From: Tannerella sp.
GTDB taxonomy: Bacteria; Bacteroidota; Bacteroidia; Bacteroidales; Tannerellaceae
Direction: 5' to 3'
NCBI GenBank assembly: GCA_031285685.1
Contig: JAITVS010000210.1
Span: forward strand, 1-32,380
Length of the DNA: 32,380 bases
Shown: positions 17,994 to 26,486 of the stretch, in pieces
How positions within the stretch are numbered: the first letter of the stretch is position 1
How the letters are laid out: the number at the start of each line of letters is the position of its first letter
Made by a program: the position numbers and the translations under genes
Notes under the pieces: generated by a model
Seen by the model: the letters and a program-made list of their open reading frames with translations, nothing else
Database searches by the model: none
Told to the model about the DNA's origin: nothing

Positions 17994-19523
17994 TTATCCT
18001 TGCGGTATCTTTAGAACCTGACCTATACGCAGATTGTTTGTTTTCAATCCGTTAGCCTGCTGGATACTTTTTGCTGTTACTCCCGGATATTTTTTTGCAA
18101 TAGCATAAAGAGAATCTCCTGATTTCACCTTATAGGAAATATATTCCGGTTTGCTTTCTGTTTTTTTTGCGGCGTTATTCGTTGCCGGCTTTTTAACAGA
18201 TTCCGGGGTTGTATATCCTGTATTTTGTGCAGCATAGGACAGTCCTCCGTTGTCGATATGTACCCGTAGTTTTTTGCCCAGCGGAACTTTTGATCCACTC
18301 AGTCCATTCCACCGGCGAAGATTTTGAGCTGTCACCCCGTATAAATTTGCAATCGTATAAACGTTTTCTCCGGCTTTAACCGTATGTGTTATTCTTTCAG
18401 TACGATTACCTGCATCTTCGGCATCAACAGGCGTGCAGTTTGCCAGTAGTTCTTCCATGCGATATGCATATACGCTATCGGCATTATCAATAAAAGCAAA
18501 TGTTCTTTCTATCGGCAGACGTAATACGGAAGCTCTGATGTTGCCGGGTATTATTTCACGTTTATATTGCGGATTATAAAAACGTATAGCTTCTTTATCC
18601 ATTTGCAGGATGTCTGCTATCTGATCAAAATGAAGTGCGCGTTCGACCATAATGGTATCCGTTACAACGGAGAAATCTGCACGTATGGGGCAGAGATTGT
18701 GGTCGCAATGATAAGTCATAACATAAGCTGCAGCTATAAATAACGGAACATAGGAACGTGTTTCGCGTGGCAGATGAGGAAAGATTTTCCAAAAATCCGT
18801 TTGTCCGCCCGAGCGGCGTATTGCTTTGTTTACATTACCGGGTCCGCAGTTATATGCTGCGAGTACCAGATGCCAGTCACCATACAGGGCGTACATCTCT
18901 TTAAAGTACCGGCAGGCAGCTTCTGTTGCTTTTTCCGGATCGAGGCGTTCGTCGATCAGGCTGTTTATCTCAAGTCCGTATATTTTGCCCGTAGGCAGCA
19001 TAAATTGCCAGAGTCCGCTGGCGCCGACACGCGATTGTGCAATAGGGTTGAGGGCGCTTTCGACTACCGCAAGGTATTTTAATTCGAGAGGAAGTCCGTC
19101 TGCATCCAGCTTTTGTTCAATCATCGGGAAGTAAAAGTCGGCCATTCCCATCATGTAACGCATGGTCTTACGTAAACGTCCGGCATATAAGTCAATGCAT
19201 TTACGTACAGATTCGTTGTATGTCATGGGAATAACTGTCGGCATACTTTTCATTCGCACTTTGTATATGGAATCGGAAAAATATGGATTCTCATCTTCGT
19301 CTTCACAATGATCTTCGGAATTGGAGAAGTGTCTGGCATGCCACCCTTCGAGAAGGGCGTGCATATCGGCATCAAGACTTTCAGGCAGAAATCCTACGAT
19401 GGAGTCGAATTGCTGCGGTTCGGCATTTGCTTCATATGCATCATTTCCATATCCCTGCGCTACCAACCGGATGAATGGAGTGATCGTTAATATTATCAGA
19501 ATCAGGTATCGTATCATATTCAT
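17994..19523 (-). CDS. mltD: Membrane-bound lytic murein transglycosylase with two LysM domains (MltD-like)
   Basis: 509 residues. A signal peptide ends near RLVA before Gln23. An SLT (lysozyme-like) domain at about 140-270 carries the catalytic Glu155 in VVESALNPIAQSRVGASGLW, plus LAAYNCGPGNVNKAI, both diagnostic for family 1 lytic transglycosylases. They cleave the MurNAc-GlcNAc bond of peptidoglycan, leaving 1,6-anhydro ends. Two LysM peptidoglycan-binding domains follow (about 381-426: HTVKAGENVYTIANLYGVT; about 462-507: YKVKSGDSLYAIAKKY). An acidic linker with SEDHCEDEDENP lies near residue 70. No lipobox Cys is seen, so the E. coli-type lipoprotein anchor is absent. Its start is 12 bases from the DUF5683 stop and its stop 14 bases from relA: one operon. 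Confidence 0.93.
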   Translation of the reverse strand: MNMIRYLILIILTITPFIRLVAQGYGNDAYEANAEPQQFDSIVGFLPESLDADMHALLEGWHARHFSNSEDHCEDEDENPYFSDSIYKVRMKSMPTVIPMTYNESVRKCIDLYAGRLRKTMRYMMGMADFYFPMIEQKLDADGLPLELKYLAVVESALNPIAQSRVGASGLWQFMLPTGKIYGLEINSLIDERLDPEKATEAACRYFKEMYALYGDWHLVLAAYNCGPGNVNKAIRRSGGQTDFWKIFPHLPRETRSYVPLFIAAAYVMTYHCDHNLCPIRADFSVVTDTIMVERALHFDQIADILQMDKEAIRFYNPQYKREIIPGNIRASVLRLPIERTFAFIDNADSVYAYRMEELLANCTPVDAEDAGNRTERITHTVKAGENVYTIANLYGVTAQNLRRWNGLSGSKVPLGKKLRVHIDNGGLSYAAQNTGYTTPESVKKPATNNAAKKTESKPEYISYKVKSGDSLYAIAKKYPGVTAKSIQQANGLKTNNLRIGQVLKIPQG

Positions 19524-19535
19524 GGTATAATAATT

Positions 19536-20378
19536 TTAAAAGGTCATGCATATATTCACTCCGAAACTATGGGAATTGGCTAATGTTTCCGGCCTGAATT
19601 CCGGTGTCAGGCGAAACGACAGATCGGGCGAAACATCGAAGTCGAACATTTGTGCGTCGACATAAGCATCAGCGATAAAGATCAGATAAAGCCCCACACC
19701 GATTATAATACTTAAATCGCGATAACGGCGAAAATAATCTTTTCTGTTTTTGAGCGTATTCTGAAATGTTGTATTATGTAATTTTGCCGCCGCGTCTGCA
19801 TCAGAGGTAGTATAATCCTGCCAGCTTTGGTGCCAACTGTCCGGATCTTCACCCTTCGGATCCGCTTTGGCATCTGCCATAATGTCGAAATAGGCCGTTT
19901 TGTAATCCTGGTAAGTTTTGTTATTCCATGTTACAGCATAGGCGCACCCCATCAACCCGCCGTAAACGATCGGTAGTTTCCAGTACTGTCGGTTATAGAA
20001 TTGGCCGAATCCGGGAAAGATCGCTGCGACGAGATAGGCTGTTTTGGGATTAGGCTTAAATGATGTCGCATCTTTTTTTACTACGGCTATTTCTTCTTTT
20101 GTTGAAATTGCAGTTATTGCTGAGTCCGAAAAACTGACAAACACACTGTCTTTGTGGTGTAAGAGTGTGGAATCAAGTGCTGAAATAACAGAGTCACCTG
20201 CAAAAATCATCGCATCGCCCTCAAAATGAATAATAGAGTCGCCGGCAGTGACGATTGTATCGGCAGGAGTTACAGGGATTGTATCTTGTGCGCATATCGT
20301 ACTTGTTACACCCGTCAGAAAAAGGTATACGGTCAATAGCATAACACGGATGTGTCTTTTTTTGTTTCCCTTACTCAT
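19536..20378 (-). CDS. DUF5683 family envelope protein
   Basis: 280 residues. A basic N-terminus and hydrophobic stretch ending ICA before Gln31 form a signal peptide. A Thr/Asp/Ser-rich linker (about 31-110, repeated AGDS/SALDS/FSDS motifs) follows. The DUF5683 domain from about 110 has PNPKTAYLVAAIFPGFGQFYNRQYWKLP, a second hydrophobic helix (IVYGGLMGCAYAVTW), and a third near 225-245 (LSIIIGVGLYLIFIADAYVDA). The PGxGQxYN-xWK motif is shared with small TM2-like membrane proteins. The family is found almost only in Bacteroidota, next to parAB and mltD. Its biochemical role is unknown; membrane topology and context suggest an envelope function. It starts two bases after the parB stop, so translation is probably coupled. 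Confidence 0.85.
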   Translation of the reverse strand: MSKGNKKRHIRVMLLTVYLFLTGVTSTICAQDTIPVTPADTIVTAGDSIIHFEGDAMIFAGDSVISALDSTLLHHKDSVFVSFSDSAITAISTKEEIAVVKKDATSFKPNPKTAYLVAAIFPGFGQFYNRQYWKLPIVYGGLMGCAYAVTWNNKTYQDYKTAYFDIMADAKADPKGEDPDSWHQSWQDYTTSDADAAAKLHNTTFQNTLKNRKDYFRRYRDLSIIIGVGLYLIFIADAYVDAQMFDFDVSPDLSFRLTPEFRPETLANSHSFGVNICMTF

Positions 20379-20380
20379 GC

Positions 20381-21262
20381 TTATTTCATGCGGTCCAACA
20401 AACTCATGATCGATTCTAACTTTTTGTCGGAGTCGAAAGGTATTGTTATTTTTCCTTTTCCTTCGGAATTATAGCTCAGTTGCACTTTTGTATCGAAAAA
20501 CGTTGAAAGATGTTCTTTGAGAATTTTGAATTCCTCCGGAAGTTTTTTTCCGTGAGTTTTGTTTGTTTCTTTATCCGTGTATGTTCCTGTTGCATTTACG
20601 CTGCGGGCTATTTCTTCAACGGTACGTACCGAGAGACCTTCTTTAAGAATGCGCTCATTCAGTGCGAGTTGTATCTCCGGATCTTCGATGGATAGTAATG
20701 CACGGGCATGTCCCATATCGATGTTTCTCTTTTTTATACAGACCTGAATCTCGGCAGGTAGTTTCAACAGGCGCAGGTAATTGGATATCGTTGTACGTTT
20801 TTTGCCGACACGTTCACTCAGTTGCTCTTGCGTCTGTCCGGAGTCATCAAGCAGTTTCTGATAGGCAAGTGCCGTCTCTATGGCGCTTAAATCTTCGCGT
20901 TGAATATTTTCAAGTAATGCCATTTCCATGACATTCTCGTCCGCCGCGGTTTTTATATAGGCGGGGATGCGTTCAAGCCCTGCTTTTCTGGCAGCACGGT
21001 AACGACGTTCACCACAAATAATCATATATTTTTCATCGCCGGTCTCTTTTAGCGTTATCGGTTGGATAACACCAAAATTGCGTATGGATACGGCGAGTTC
21101 TTCGAGTGTTTCTTCTTCAAAAACAGTACGCGGTTGGTTAGGATTCGGTTCTATTCTGTCTAACTCAATTTCATTGAGAGATGATGAACCGCTTGTGTTG
21201 AGTCCGTCACTTGTCAGCAAGGCTTCCAGGCCGCGCCCTATTGGTTTTCTTTTTGTAGCCAT
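20381..21262 (-). CDS. parB: Chromosome-partitioning protein ParB (Spo0J family)
   Basis: 293 residues. ParB proteins are CTP-dependent clamps that load at parS sites near the origin and hand the DNA to ParA for segregation. Seen here: the N-terminal ParA-stimulating motif KRKPIGRGLEALL (4-16), the CTP-binding fold with NPNQPRTVF (box I) and GERRYRAARKAGL (about 84-96, the arginine-rich box II), and the helix-turn-helix LSERVGKKRTTISNYLRLLK near residues 147-166. The C-terminal dimerisation region (KGKITIPFDSDKKLESIMSLL) is present. All parts of a chromosomal ParB are intact. It lies 158 bases downstream of parA, which is longer than usual for this pair, and is followed after two bases by the DUF5683 gene. 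I found no exact parS sequence in this window. Confidence 0.96.
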   Translation of the reverse strand: MATKRKPIGRGLEALLTSDGLNTSGSSSLNEIELDRIEPNPNQPRTVFEEETLEELAVSIRNFGVIQPITLKETGDEKYMIICGERRYRAARKAGLERIPAYIKTAADENVMEMALLENIQREDLSAIETALAYQKLLDDSGQTQEQLSERVGKKRTTISNYLRLLKLPAEIQVCIKKRNIDMGHARALLSIEDPEIQLALNERILKEGLSVRTVEEIARSVNATGTYTDKETNKTHGKKLPEEFKILKEHLSTFFDTKVQLSYNSEGKGKITIPFDSDKKLESIMSLLDRMK

Positions 21263-21277
21263 ATAATTAAATCAATT

Positions 21278-21409
21278 TCATTCATTATTTAGAGTAGCCT
21301 TCGCTCCTCGATTGTTAATTGCTGCTAAGCAGCGAACGTTGTTTCCCGCAATTGCACAACCTGAATAAATTGGGTCTTTGCTCATTGCCTGACGAAAACG
21401 TTCCATCAT
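21278..21409 (-). CDS. Possible 43-codon small ORF between parA and parB
   Basis: The parA-parB gap holds an open frame beginning ATGATG at 21409 and ending TGA at 21278-21280. It encodes a 43-residue peptide with MMERFRQAMSKD at its start and RCLAAINNRGAKATLNNE at its end. It fills most of the 158-base gap, starts 12 bases after the parA stop and ends 15 bases before the parB start, which is the spacing of an operon gene. There is no known family, and GCTGC-TAA-GCAGC within it could form a hairpin, so the gap may be regulatory instead. It may equally be chance. Confidence 0.25.
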   Translation of the reverse strand: MMERFRQAMSKDPIYSGCAIAGNNVRCLAAINNRGAKATLNNE

Positions 21410-21420
21410 ATGAGTCGTGT

Positions 21421-22194
21421 TTATTTCTTTTTTGAGTCTTTTTCGATCAGTTCTTTTGCCAGCTGCATATGGTTTACAGAGCCTTTTGAGTCCACCTCGT
21501 AAAGAATGGCCGGTTTTCCTGAGCCGGCAGCTTCTACTAATTTCACATTGCGTTGTATCACAGTCGTGAAGACCAGATCCTGGAATAATCGTTTAATTTC
21601 TTCGTAATATTGATTTGCTACACGTAGACGGGCATCGTACATCGTAATAAGAAAACCTTCTATTTCGAGTGAGGGATTTAATTTGGATTTGATTATTTTG
21701 ATGGTGTTCAGAAGTTTACTGATACCTTCCAACGCAAAATATTCGCACTGAAACGGAATGATGACCGAGTCTGATGCCGTTAACGCATTTACCGTTATGA
21801 GACCTAATGAAGGTGAGCAGTCGATAAGGATATAATCATATTTCTTTTTGAGCGGCATGAGCAGGTTACGAAGAATATGCTCACGTTTATCTAAGTTCAA
21901 CATTTCAATTTCCGCACCGACAAGATCTATATGCGATGGGAAGATATCCAGATTATCCATCTCCGAGCGAACGATGGCCACATCCGGTTCCAGACCGTTT
22001 ATCAGACTTTCGTAAATAGAATGTTTAAGCGATTTTACATCAATACCGAAACCGGATGAAGCGTTGGCTTGAGGATCTGCATCCACAATTAATACTTTTT
22101 TCTCAAGTGCGGCAAGAGAAGCTGCAAGATTAATTGTTGTAGTCGTTTTGCCTACGCCTCCTTTTTGGTTAGCTAAAGCTATAATTTTACCCAT
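21421..22194 (-). CDS. parA: Chromosome-partitioning ATPase ParA (Soj/MinD superfamily)
   Basis: 257 residues, standard for a chromosomal ParA/Soj without an N-terminal DNA-binding extension. It is a deviant Walker ATPase that binds DNA as an ATP dimer and pulls ParB-parS complexes apart. Motifs: deviant Walker A KGGVGKTTTTINLAASLA (11-28) with the signature Lys, Walker A' VDADPQANAS (about 37-46), and Walker B region ILIDCSPSLGLITVNAL (about 121-137). The C-terminus KELIEKDSKKK is basic. It is the first gene of the parA, parB, DUF5683, mltD, relA string. Upstream lie a TATTTTTG promoter box, a GC-rich hairpin and a direct repeat (see those entries). It is well conserved and looks intact. Confidence 0.96.
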   Translation of the reverse strand: MGKIIALANQKGGVGKTTTTINLAASLAALEKKVLIVDADPQANASSGFGIDVKSLKHSIYESLINGLEPDVAIVRSEMDNLDIFPSHIDLVGAEIEMLNLDKREHILRNLLMPLKKKYDYILIDCSPSLGLITVNALTASDSVIIPFQCEYFALEGISKLLNTIKIIKSKLNPSLEIEGFLITMYDARLRVANQYYEEIKRLFQDLVFTTVIQRNVKLVEAAGSGKPAILYEVDSKGSVNHMQLAKELIEKDSKKK

Positions 22195-22283
22195 TTAATT
22201 AATATTTTAATTGTTATGGAATTGCTGATATGTTAATCGTATCGACCTCTGTGCTCCTTCTATTCATATAGCAATTTCGCATG

Positions 22284-22352
22284 CAAAAATAGACACTTTT
22301 CCGGCTAAGCTGCCGGACGTGTTGAAAACTCATCAATAATGTTGAAAACTCA
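22284..22352 (-). promoter_or_regulatory. parA upstream region: -7 box, GC hairpin and 13-base direct repeats
   Basis: On the minus strand TATTTTTG (complement of 22284-22291) matches the -7 consensus exactly and would serve parA with a leader of about 80 bases; no -33 element is clear. Just upstream, TCCGGC (22300-22305) and GCCGGA (22312-22317) form a 6-base stem with a 6-base loop. Two copies of TGTTGAAAACTCA (22320-22332 and 22340-22352) follow, with a period of 20 bases, about two helical turns, as for paired protein sites. The hairpin may also end the upstream metallo-hydrolase transcript, though no T-run follows it. Confidence 0.45.
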
Positions 22353-22372
22353 CAAAAGTATGACAAAAATTC

Positions 22373-23203
22373 CTATAAATCGACTTTTTTATTGATTTTA
22401 AAAGAAGAACGCACTTTTTTAATGATTGCGCAAGGAGTATATGCGTCATGATAAAATACAAGAACCTGTTCATCGAATGCCGCTTTCTCAAGTATTTCGG
22501 TTTTGCCGTTGTAGGAGAGGGTCGGATAAAGGTCGTATGCCGAGATCCGTTCCTGTACAATATGTGAAGCCAAGGGTATAATGTCTCCGGGGAAAACGAT
22601 GGTTGAAGATCCGTCTTTTATATATGCGGCAATTTGCCCGGGGGTATGTCCGTCATACAGTTGCATCCGTAAGCATTCGTATGGTTCTATTGTCGATTCG
22701 ACTAATCGTAATAATCCTGCTTTTTCGAGAATTTCCGTATTTCCCGGAAGGAAAGATTCGGCTTCAAGGGGATGAGGATTACGTTCATTTTCGTACTGGG
22801 CGCGGCTGACCCAGTGAACTGCATTCGGAAAAACGGCTTCGGGGATGCCGTTTGAATTTTTACGTATTGCTGCACCGCAATGGTCAAAATGCAGGTGTGT
22901 GAATATTACATCGGTAACATCTTCCGGCCGGATTCCAACTTGTATCAGTGCATCGCATAGATCTGTCGTATCATAGAACTGGTAGAATATGGCAGGTGTA
23001 TCTTTCAGTTGGTCTTGTCCGACTCCGGGATCGATGATTATGATACGTCCGTCAGTAGTTTCGATGATGCCCGTATGCATGGCCAATACACAAAGATTAC
23101 GTTCATTGACCGGATAACTGCGGCTCCATGTCACTTTGGGAACTGCGCCGAACATAGCCCCGCCGTCAGCATAAAAGTATCCTGTGGTGATTAGTTTGAA
23201 CAT
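22373..23203 (-). CDS. Metallo-beta-lactamase-fold hydrolase (lactonase/glyoxalase II-like)
   Basis: 276 residues, no signal peptide, so cytoplasmic. The zinc-binding motif is complete: His103, His105, Asp107 and His108 in THLHFDHCG, a further His186 in YDGHTPGQ, bridging Asp207 in FPGDI, and His252 in FYHDAY. The GHTPGQ and PGDI spacing and the N-terminal NLCVLAMHTGIIETTDGRIIIIDPG are those of the N-acyl homoserine lactonase (AiiA)-like branch of the superfamily, but that branch also includes many hydrolases of unknown substrate. No quorum-sensing genes are nearby, so I would not call it a quorum quencher. The DUF4924 gene ends 38 bases upstream on the same strand, so the two probably share a transcript. 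Confidence 0.88.
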   Translation of the reverse strand: MFKLITTGYFYADGGAMFGAVPKVTWSRSYPVNERNLCVLAMHTGIIETTDGRIIIIDPGVGQDQLKDTPAIFYQFYDTTDLCDALIQVGIRPEDVTDVIFTHLHFDHCGAAIRKNSNGIPEAVFPNAVHWVSRAQYENERNPHPLEAESFLPGNTEILEKAGLLRLVESTIEPYECLRMQLYDGHTPGQIAAYIKDGSSTIVFPGDIIPLASHIVQERISAYDLYPTLSYNGKTEILEKAAFDEQVLVFYHDAYTPCAIIKKVRSSFKINKKVDL

Positions 23204-23241
23204 TGATTGAATGCTTAAGATTAAATTAAATGATGGAATTT

Positions 23242-23778
23242 TTATTGAGCCGGCATCTCTTCTTCGTGAAATCTGGCAGCAAGGAAAGCGAGCAGGCTGC
23301 TTATCTGCTTGATACTTTCTGTTGTTTCACTGCTGATTTCTTTGCCCTGCATTTTTAATAACAGGTATCCGTAAACGGCAGTGAGGCAGGTTTCTAGCTC
23401 CGAAATGTCATTTCCTCCTGATTTTGAACGTAATTGTGCAATTGCAGGTAATGTCTTGTAGTAGAGCGTGCCATAAATATTTTCCCGTGGTGATTTTAAC
23501 AATCTGAGATGAAGATCGGTAAGTTCCGCTACTACATTTTTGTTTATCTGGATATGGCCGTTTTCCGTTACTCCTTCACTACGCATCATATCGATCAGTT
23601 CCTGAAACCAGCCGCGTATTTCCTGCTTTATATTTTCAGGTTGTTCATACTGCGAAATAACACATTCTTCAATTTTATCCATATCAAAATGGCAGGCTCG
23701 TATCAGATCTTCCACCTGCCACATATAAATCAGATATTCAACGATATTTTCTTTTCTTTTTTGTCGTGCTATAATCAT
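23242..23778 (-). CDS. DUF4924 family protein
   Basis: 178 residues, all helical in appearance, with no signal peptide or membrane segment. It begins MIIARQKRKENIVEYLIYMWQVEDLIRAC, a signature of DUF4924, a Bacteroidota-specific family. The central part has GWFQELIDMMRSEGVTENGH and the C-terminal helix ETTESIKQISSLLAFLAARFHEEE. Function is unknown; the family is small, cytoplasmic and commonly found near rfbD and prfC. It is divergent from rfbD across a 69-base gap with back-to-back -7 boxes, and the metallo-hydrolase gene lies 38 bases downstream. Confidence 0.85.
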   Translation of the reverse strand: MIIARQKRKENIVEYLIYMWQVEDLIRACHFDMDKIEECVISQYEQPENIKQEIRGWFQELIDMMRSEGVTENGHIQINKNVVAELTDLHLRLLKSPRENIYGTLYYKTLPAIAQLRSKSGGNDISELETCLTAVYGYLLLKMQGKEISSETTESIKQISSLLAFLAARFHEEEMPAQ

Positions 23779-23797
23779 GAATAAAGTTTTGAATGCA

Positions 23798-23826
23798 CAA
23801 AGATAAAAATAAAACCACTATCTTTG
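23798..23826. promoter_or_regulatory. Back-to-back -7 boxes between the DUF4924 gene (-) and rfbD (+)
   Basis: CAAAGATA (23798-23805) is a minus-strand TATCTTTG; TATCTTTG (23819-23826) is the plus-strand copy. They are perfect inverted copies 13 bases apart, so each promoter's upstream region contains the other's -7 box. No clear TTTG -33 element is seen for either. Confidence 0.6.
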
Positions 23827-23847
23827 CGCCTCGAAAAATAAAATTTT

Positions 23848-24705
23848 ATGGAGTCTGTATTGGTTACCGGAGCAAATGGCCAGCTAGGGGTGGCTTTGCG
23901 TAATATTTCGGATAGGTTTGATGGTTTTAAGTTTTATTTCACGGATGTTGACACGCTTGATATTTGTGATAAGTTACAGGTCAACGATTTTATCAAGTCG
24001 CATGGTATTGGTTGTGTTGTGAATTGTGCAGCATATACGGCTGTTGATAAAGCGGAGGACGATGAGGAGACTTGCATGCGTGTCAATTGTGATGCTATTC
24101 GCAATATCGGAGAGGTTGCAGCGTCGTTGGGTACCAGGGTGGTTCACGTATCGACTGATTATGTATTTGATGGTTACGCTACCCGTCCTTATCATGAAGA
24201 TGATATAACCAATCCGGCTTCTGTTTACGGGAGGACGAAACTTGCAGGTGAGCGGGCACTTTTGTCTGCATGTGAAGACTCGGTGATTATACGCACGGCA
24301 TGGCTTTATTCCGAAACAGGAGCTAATTTTGTGAAGACAATGCTCCGTTTAGGAGCGGAGCGTGATGTGTTAGGTGTTGTTGCCGACCAACGGGGAACAC
24401 CTACTTACGCCGGTGACCTGGCTGATGTCATAAAAGCCGTATTGACAAACGGAAATTTTGTGCCCGGTGTTTATCATTATACGAACGAAGGCGAGTGTAC
24501 ATGGTATGATTTTGCCGTTAAGATCTTTGAACTGGCCGGTATGAAGTGTGAAGTGAATCCGCTTACTACAGCGGAATACCCTACACGGGCTAAACGTCCT
24601 GCATACAGTATCCTGGATAAAAGTAAAATAAAAGAAACTTATGGCATACAAATTCCCGCATGGGAAGACAGTTTGAAAAAGTGCATAAAGAATCTCATTT
24701 ACTGA
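23848..24705 (+). CDS. rfbD: dTDP-4-dehydrorhamnose reductase
   Basis: 285 residues, normal for RmlD/RfbD. It reduces dTDP-4-dehydro-L-rhamnose to dTDP-L-rhamnose with NAD(P)H, the last step in making this sugar donor for surface polysaccharides. A Rossmann fold opens with the glycine-rich VLVTGANGQLGVAL (4-17). The catalytic set of the short-chain dehydrogenase superfamily is in place: Thr103 in VSTDYVFDG, Tyr127 and Lys131 in SVYGRTKLAGE. RGTPTYAGDLADVI and YHYTNEGECTWYDFA are typical RmlD substrate-site segments. No other rml genes (rmlA, rmlB, rmlC) are in the window, so this one stands outside a rhamnose operon. prfC follows 116 bases downstream on the same strand. Confidence 0.93.
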   Translation: MESVLVTGANGQLGVALRNISDRFDGFKFYFTDVDTLDICDKLQVNDFIKSHGIGCVVNCAAYTAVDKAEDDEETCMRVNCDAIRNIGEVAASLGTRVVHVSTDYVFDGYATRPYHEDDITNPASVYGRTKLAGERALLSACEDSVIIRTAWLYSETGANFVKTMLRLGAERDVLGVVADQRGTPTYAGDLADVIKAVLTNGNFVPGVYHYTNEGECTWYDFAVKIFELAGMKCEVNPLTTAEYPTRAKRPAYSILDKSKIKETYGIQIPAWEDSLKKCIKNLIY

Positions 24706-24821
24706 AGTCGAGGACCGCTTTCCCGGGTGAAGCAACCTTAAATCCTGAACATTGAACTTCAAATCTTGAATCGAAGGTCACTTTATGAAATGCAGTAAAT
24801 TTTAATTAAAAATCAAACATA

Positions 24822-26399
24822 ATGTCTTTACAGGAAGAAATAAAACGTCGCCGTACATTTGCCATTATCAGTCATCCCGATGCGGGAAAAACAACTCTTA
24901 CCGAAAAACTATTGTTATTCGGGGGAGCAATCCATGTGGCGGGAGCCGTTAAATCAAATAAAATACGCCGTACGGCAACGTCTGACTGGATGGAAATAGA
25001 GAAACAACGCGGTATATCGGTTGCCACATCCGTAATGGCGTTTGATTATGAAGGTTATAAAATAAATATCCTTGATACACCGGGTCACCAGGATTTTGCC
25101 GAGGATACATTCCGCACGCTTACTGCAGTGGATAGTGTTATTATCGCAGTCGATGCGGCTAAAGGAGTTGAGACGCAGACGCGGAAACTGATGGAAGTTT
25201 GCCGTATGCGCAAGACGCCTGTGATTGTGTTTGTTAATAAGATGGACCGTGAAGGAAAAGATCCGTTTGATTTGCTGGATGAGATCGAGGCGGAACTCCA
25301 GATAAAGGTGCGTCCGTTAAGCTGGCCTATTGATATGGGGCAGCGTTTTAAGGGTGTGTATAACCTGTATGAGCAAAAGCTGGACTTGTATATGCCAAGT
25401 AAACAGGTCGTGACGGAAAGCATAGAGTTCAAAGATATCAATAGCTCCGAACTGGAAAACCATATCGATGCTTCCCTGGCAGAAAAATTACGCATGGATG
25501 TAGAACTTATAAACGGTGTTTATCCTGCATTCGAAGAAGATACATATTTGAGCGGGGATGTGGCGCCGGTATTTTTCGGATCGGCATTGAATAATTTCGG
25601 GGTACGTGAATTGCTGGACTGTTTTGTGCGTATTGCACCTTCACCCCGTCCGGTACAGGCATTGGAGCGTGTTGTCGAGCCGGAAGAGAATCGTTTTTCC
25701 GGTTTTATATTCAAAATACATGCGAATATGGATCCGAACCACCGGAGTTGTATTGCCTTTGTGAAAATCTGTTCGGGGCGTTTTGAACGTAATGCCAACT
25801 ATAAGCACGTACGTTTTGGAAAGATGATGCGTTTTAATAGCCCTACGGCATTTATGGCGCAAAAGAAAGAGGTTGTGGATGAGGCTTTTGCCGGTGATAT
25901 CATCGGTTTGCCGGATACCGGAAATTTCAAGATCGGAGATAGTCTGACCGAAGGAGAGGATTTACATTTCAAAGGATTGCCCAGTTTCTCTCCGGAGATG
26001 TTCAAATACATCGAAAATGCCGATCCGATGAAAGCAAAGCAGCTTAATAAGGGGATTGACCAGTTGATGGATGAAGGCGTTGCGCAATTGTTTACAAATC
26101 AGTTTAACGGTCGTAAGATAATCGGTACTGTTGGTCAGTTGCAGTTTGAAGTGATTCAGTACCGTTTGTTGAATGAATACGGCGCTCAATGTCGCTGGGA
26201 ACCCATCAGCCTGTATAAGGCCTGTTGGATTGAAAGTGATGATTCCGTAGTTCTCGAAAGTTTTAAAAAACGTAAAGCCCAGTATATGGCATTGGATAAA
26301 GAGGGACGTGATGTATACCTGGCAGACTCCGCTTATGTACTGACAATGGCCCAGCAGGATTTTCCGGCAATAAAATTCCATTTTACATCCGAATTTTAA
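24822..26399 (+). CDS. prfC: Peptide chain release factor 3
   Basis: 525 residues, standard RF3 length. This translational GTPase removes RF1 or RF2 from the ribosome after peptide release and takes part in quality control of mismatched decoding. The G-domain motifs are complete: P-loop [13 protein letters not shown] (17-29), switch region [24 protein letters not shown] near residue 87, and NKMD near 141. The [13 protein letters not shown] insertion and the C-terminal [12 protein letters not shown]-type segment (here [17 protein letters not shown]) distinguish RF3 from EF-G. Start ATG 24822 gives the usual [21 protein letters not shown] strong terminator follows about 55 bases after the stop. 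The gap before it (24706-24821) contains no gene and no exact -7 box, so it may be read from the rfbD promoter. Confidence 0.97.
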   Translation: MSLQEEIKRRRTFAIISHPDAGKTTLTEKLLLFGGAIHVAGAVKSNKIRRTATSDWMEIEKQRGISVATSVMAFDYEGYKINILDTPGHQDFAEDTFRTLTAVDSVIIAVDAAKGVETQTRKLMEVCRMRKTPVIVFVNKMDREGKDPFDLLDEIEAELQIKVRPLSWPIDMGQRFKGVYNLYEQKLDLYMPSKQVVTESIEFKDINSSELENHIDASLAEKLRMDVELINGVYPAFEEDTYLSGDVAPVFFGSALNNFGVRELLDCFVRIAPSPRPVQALERVVEPEENRFSGFIFKIHANMDPNHRSCIAFVKICSGRFERNANYKHVRFGKMMRFNSPTAFMAQKKEVVDEAFAGDIIGLPDTGNFKIGDSLTEGEDLHFKGLPSFSPEMFKYIENADPMKAKQLNKGIDQLMDEGVAQLFTNQFNGRKIIGTVGQLQFEVIQYRLLNEYGAQCRWEPISLYKACWIESDDSVVLESFKKRKAQYMALDKEGRDVYLADSAYVLTMAQQDFPAIKFHFTSEF

Positions 26400-26451
26400 T
26401 TAACAGAACGTGCCGGAAAGTGCAGTAAAAATTACCTCCTTGGATTTAACG

Positions 26452-26486
26452 CGAATAGGTGAAATGCCTATTTGTATTTTTTAATT
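26452..26486 (+). terminator. Rho-independent terminator of prfC
   Basis: CGAATAGG (26452-26459) pairs with CCTATTTG (26467-26474), eight pairs with one G-T, around a seven-base loop, followed by TATTTTTTAATT. Confidence 0.8.

Noticed and set aside
20381-23203. parS sites for ParB around parAB
   Set aside because: I looked for TGTTTCACGTGAAACA-like sequences and saw only partial matches such as GTTTCAC near 23326, lacking the second half. A genome-wide motif search would be needed.
22373-23203. Metallo-hydrolase as a quorum-quenching lactonase
   Set aside because: The fold and motifs fit the wider superfamily, but no signal synthase or receptor is nearby and the substrate cannot be read from the sequence.
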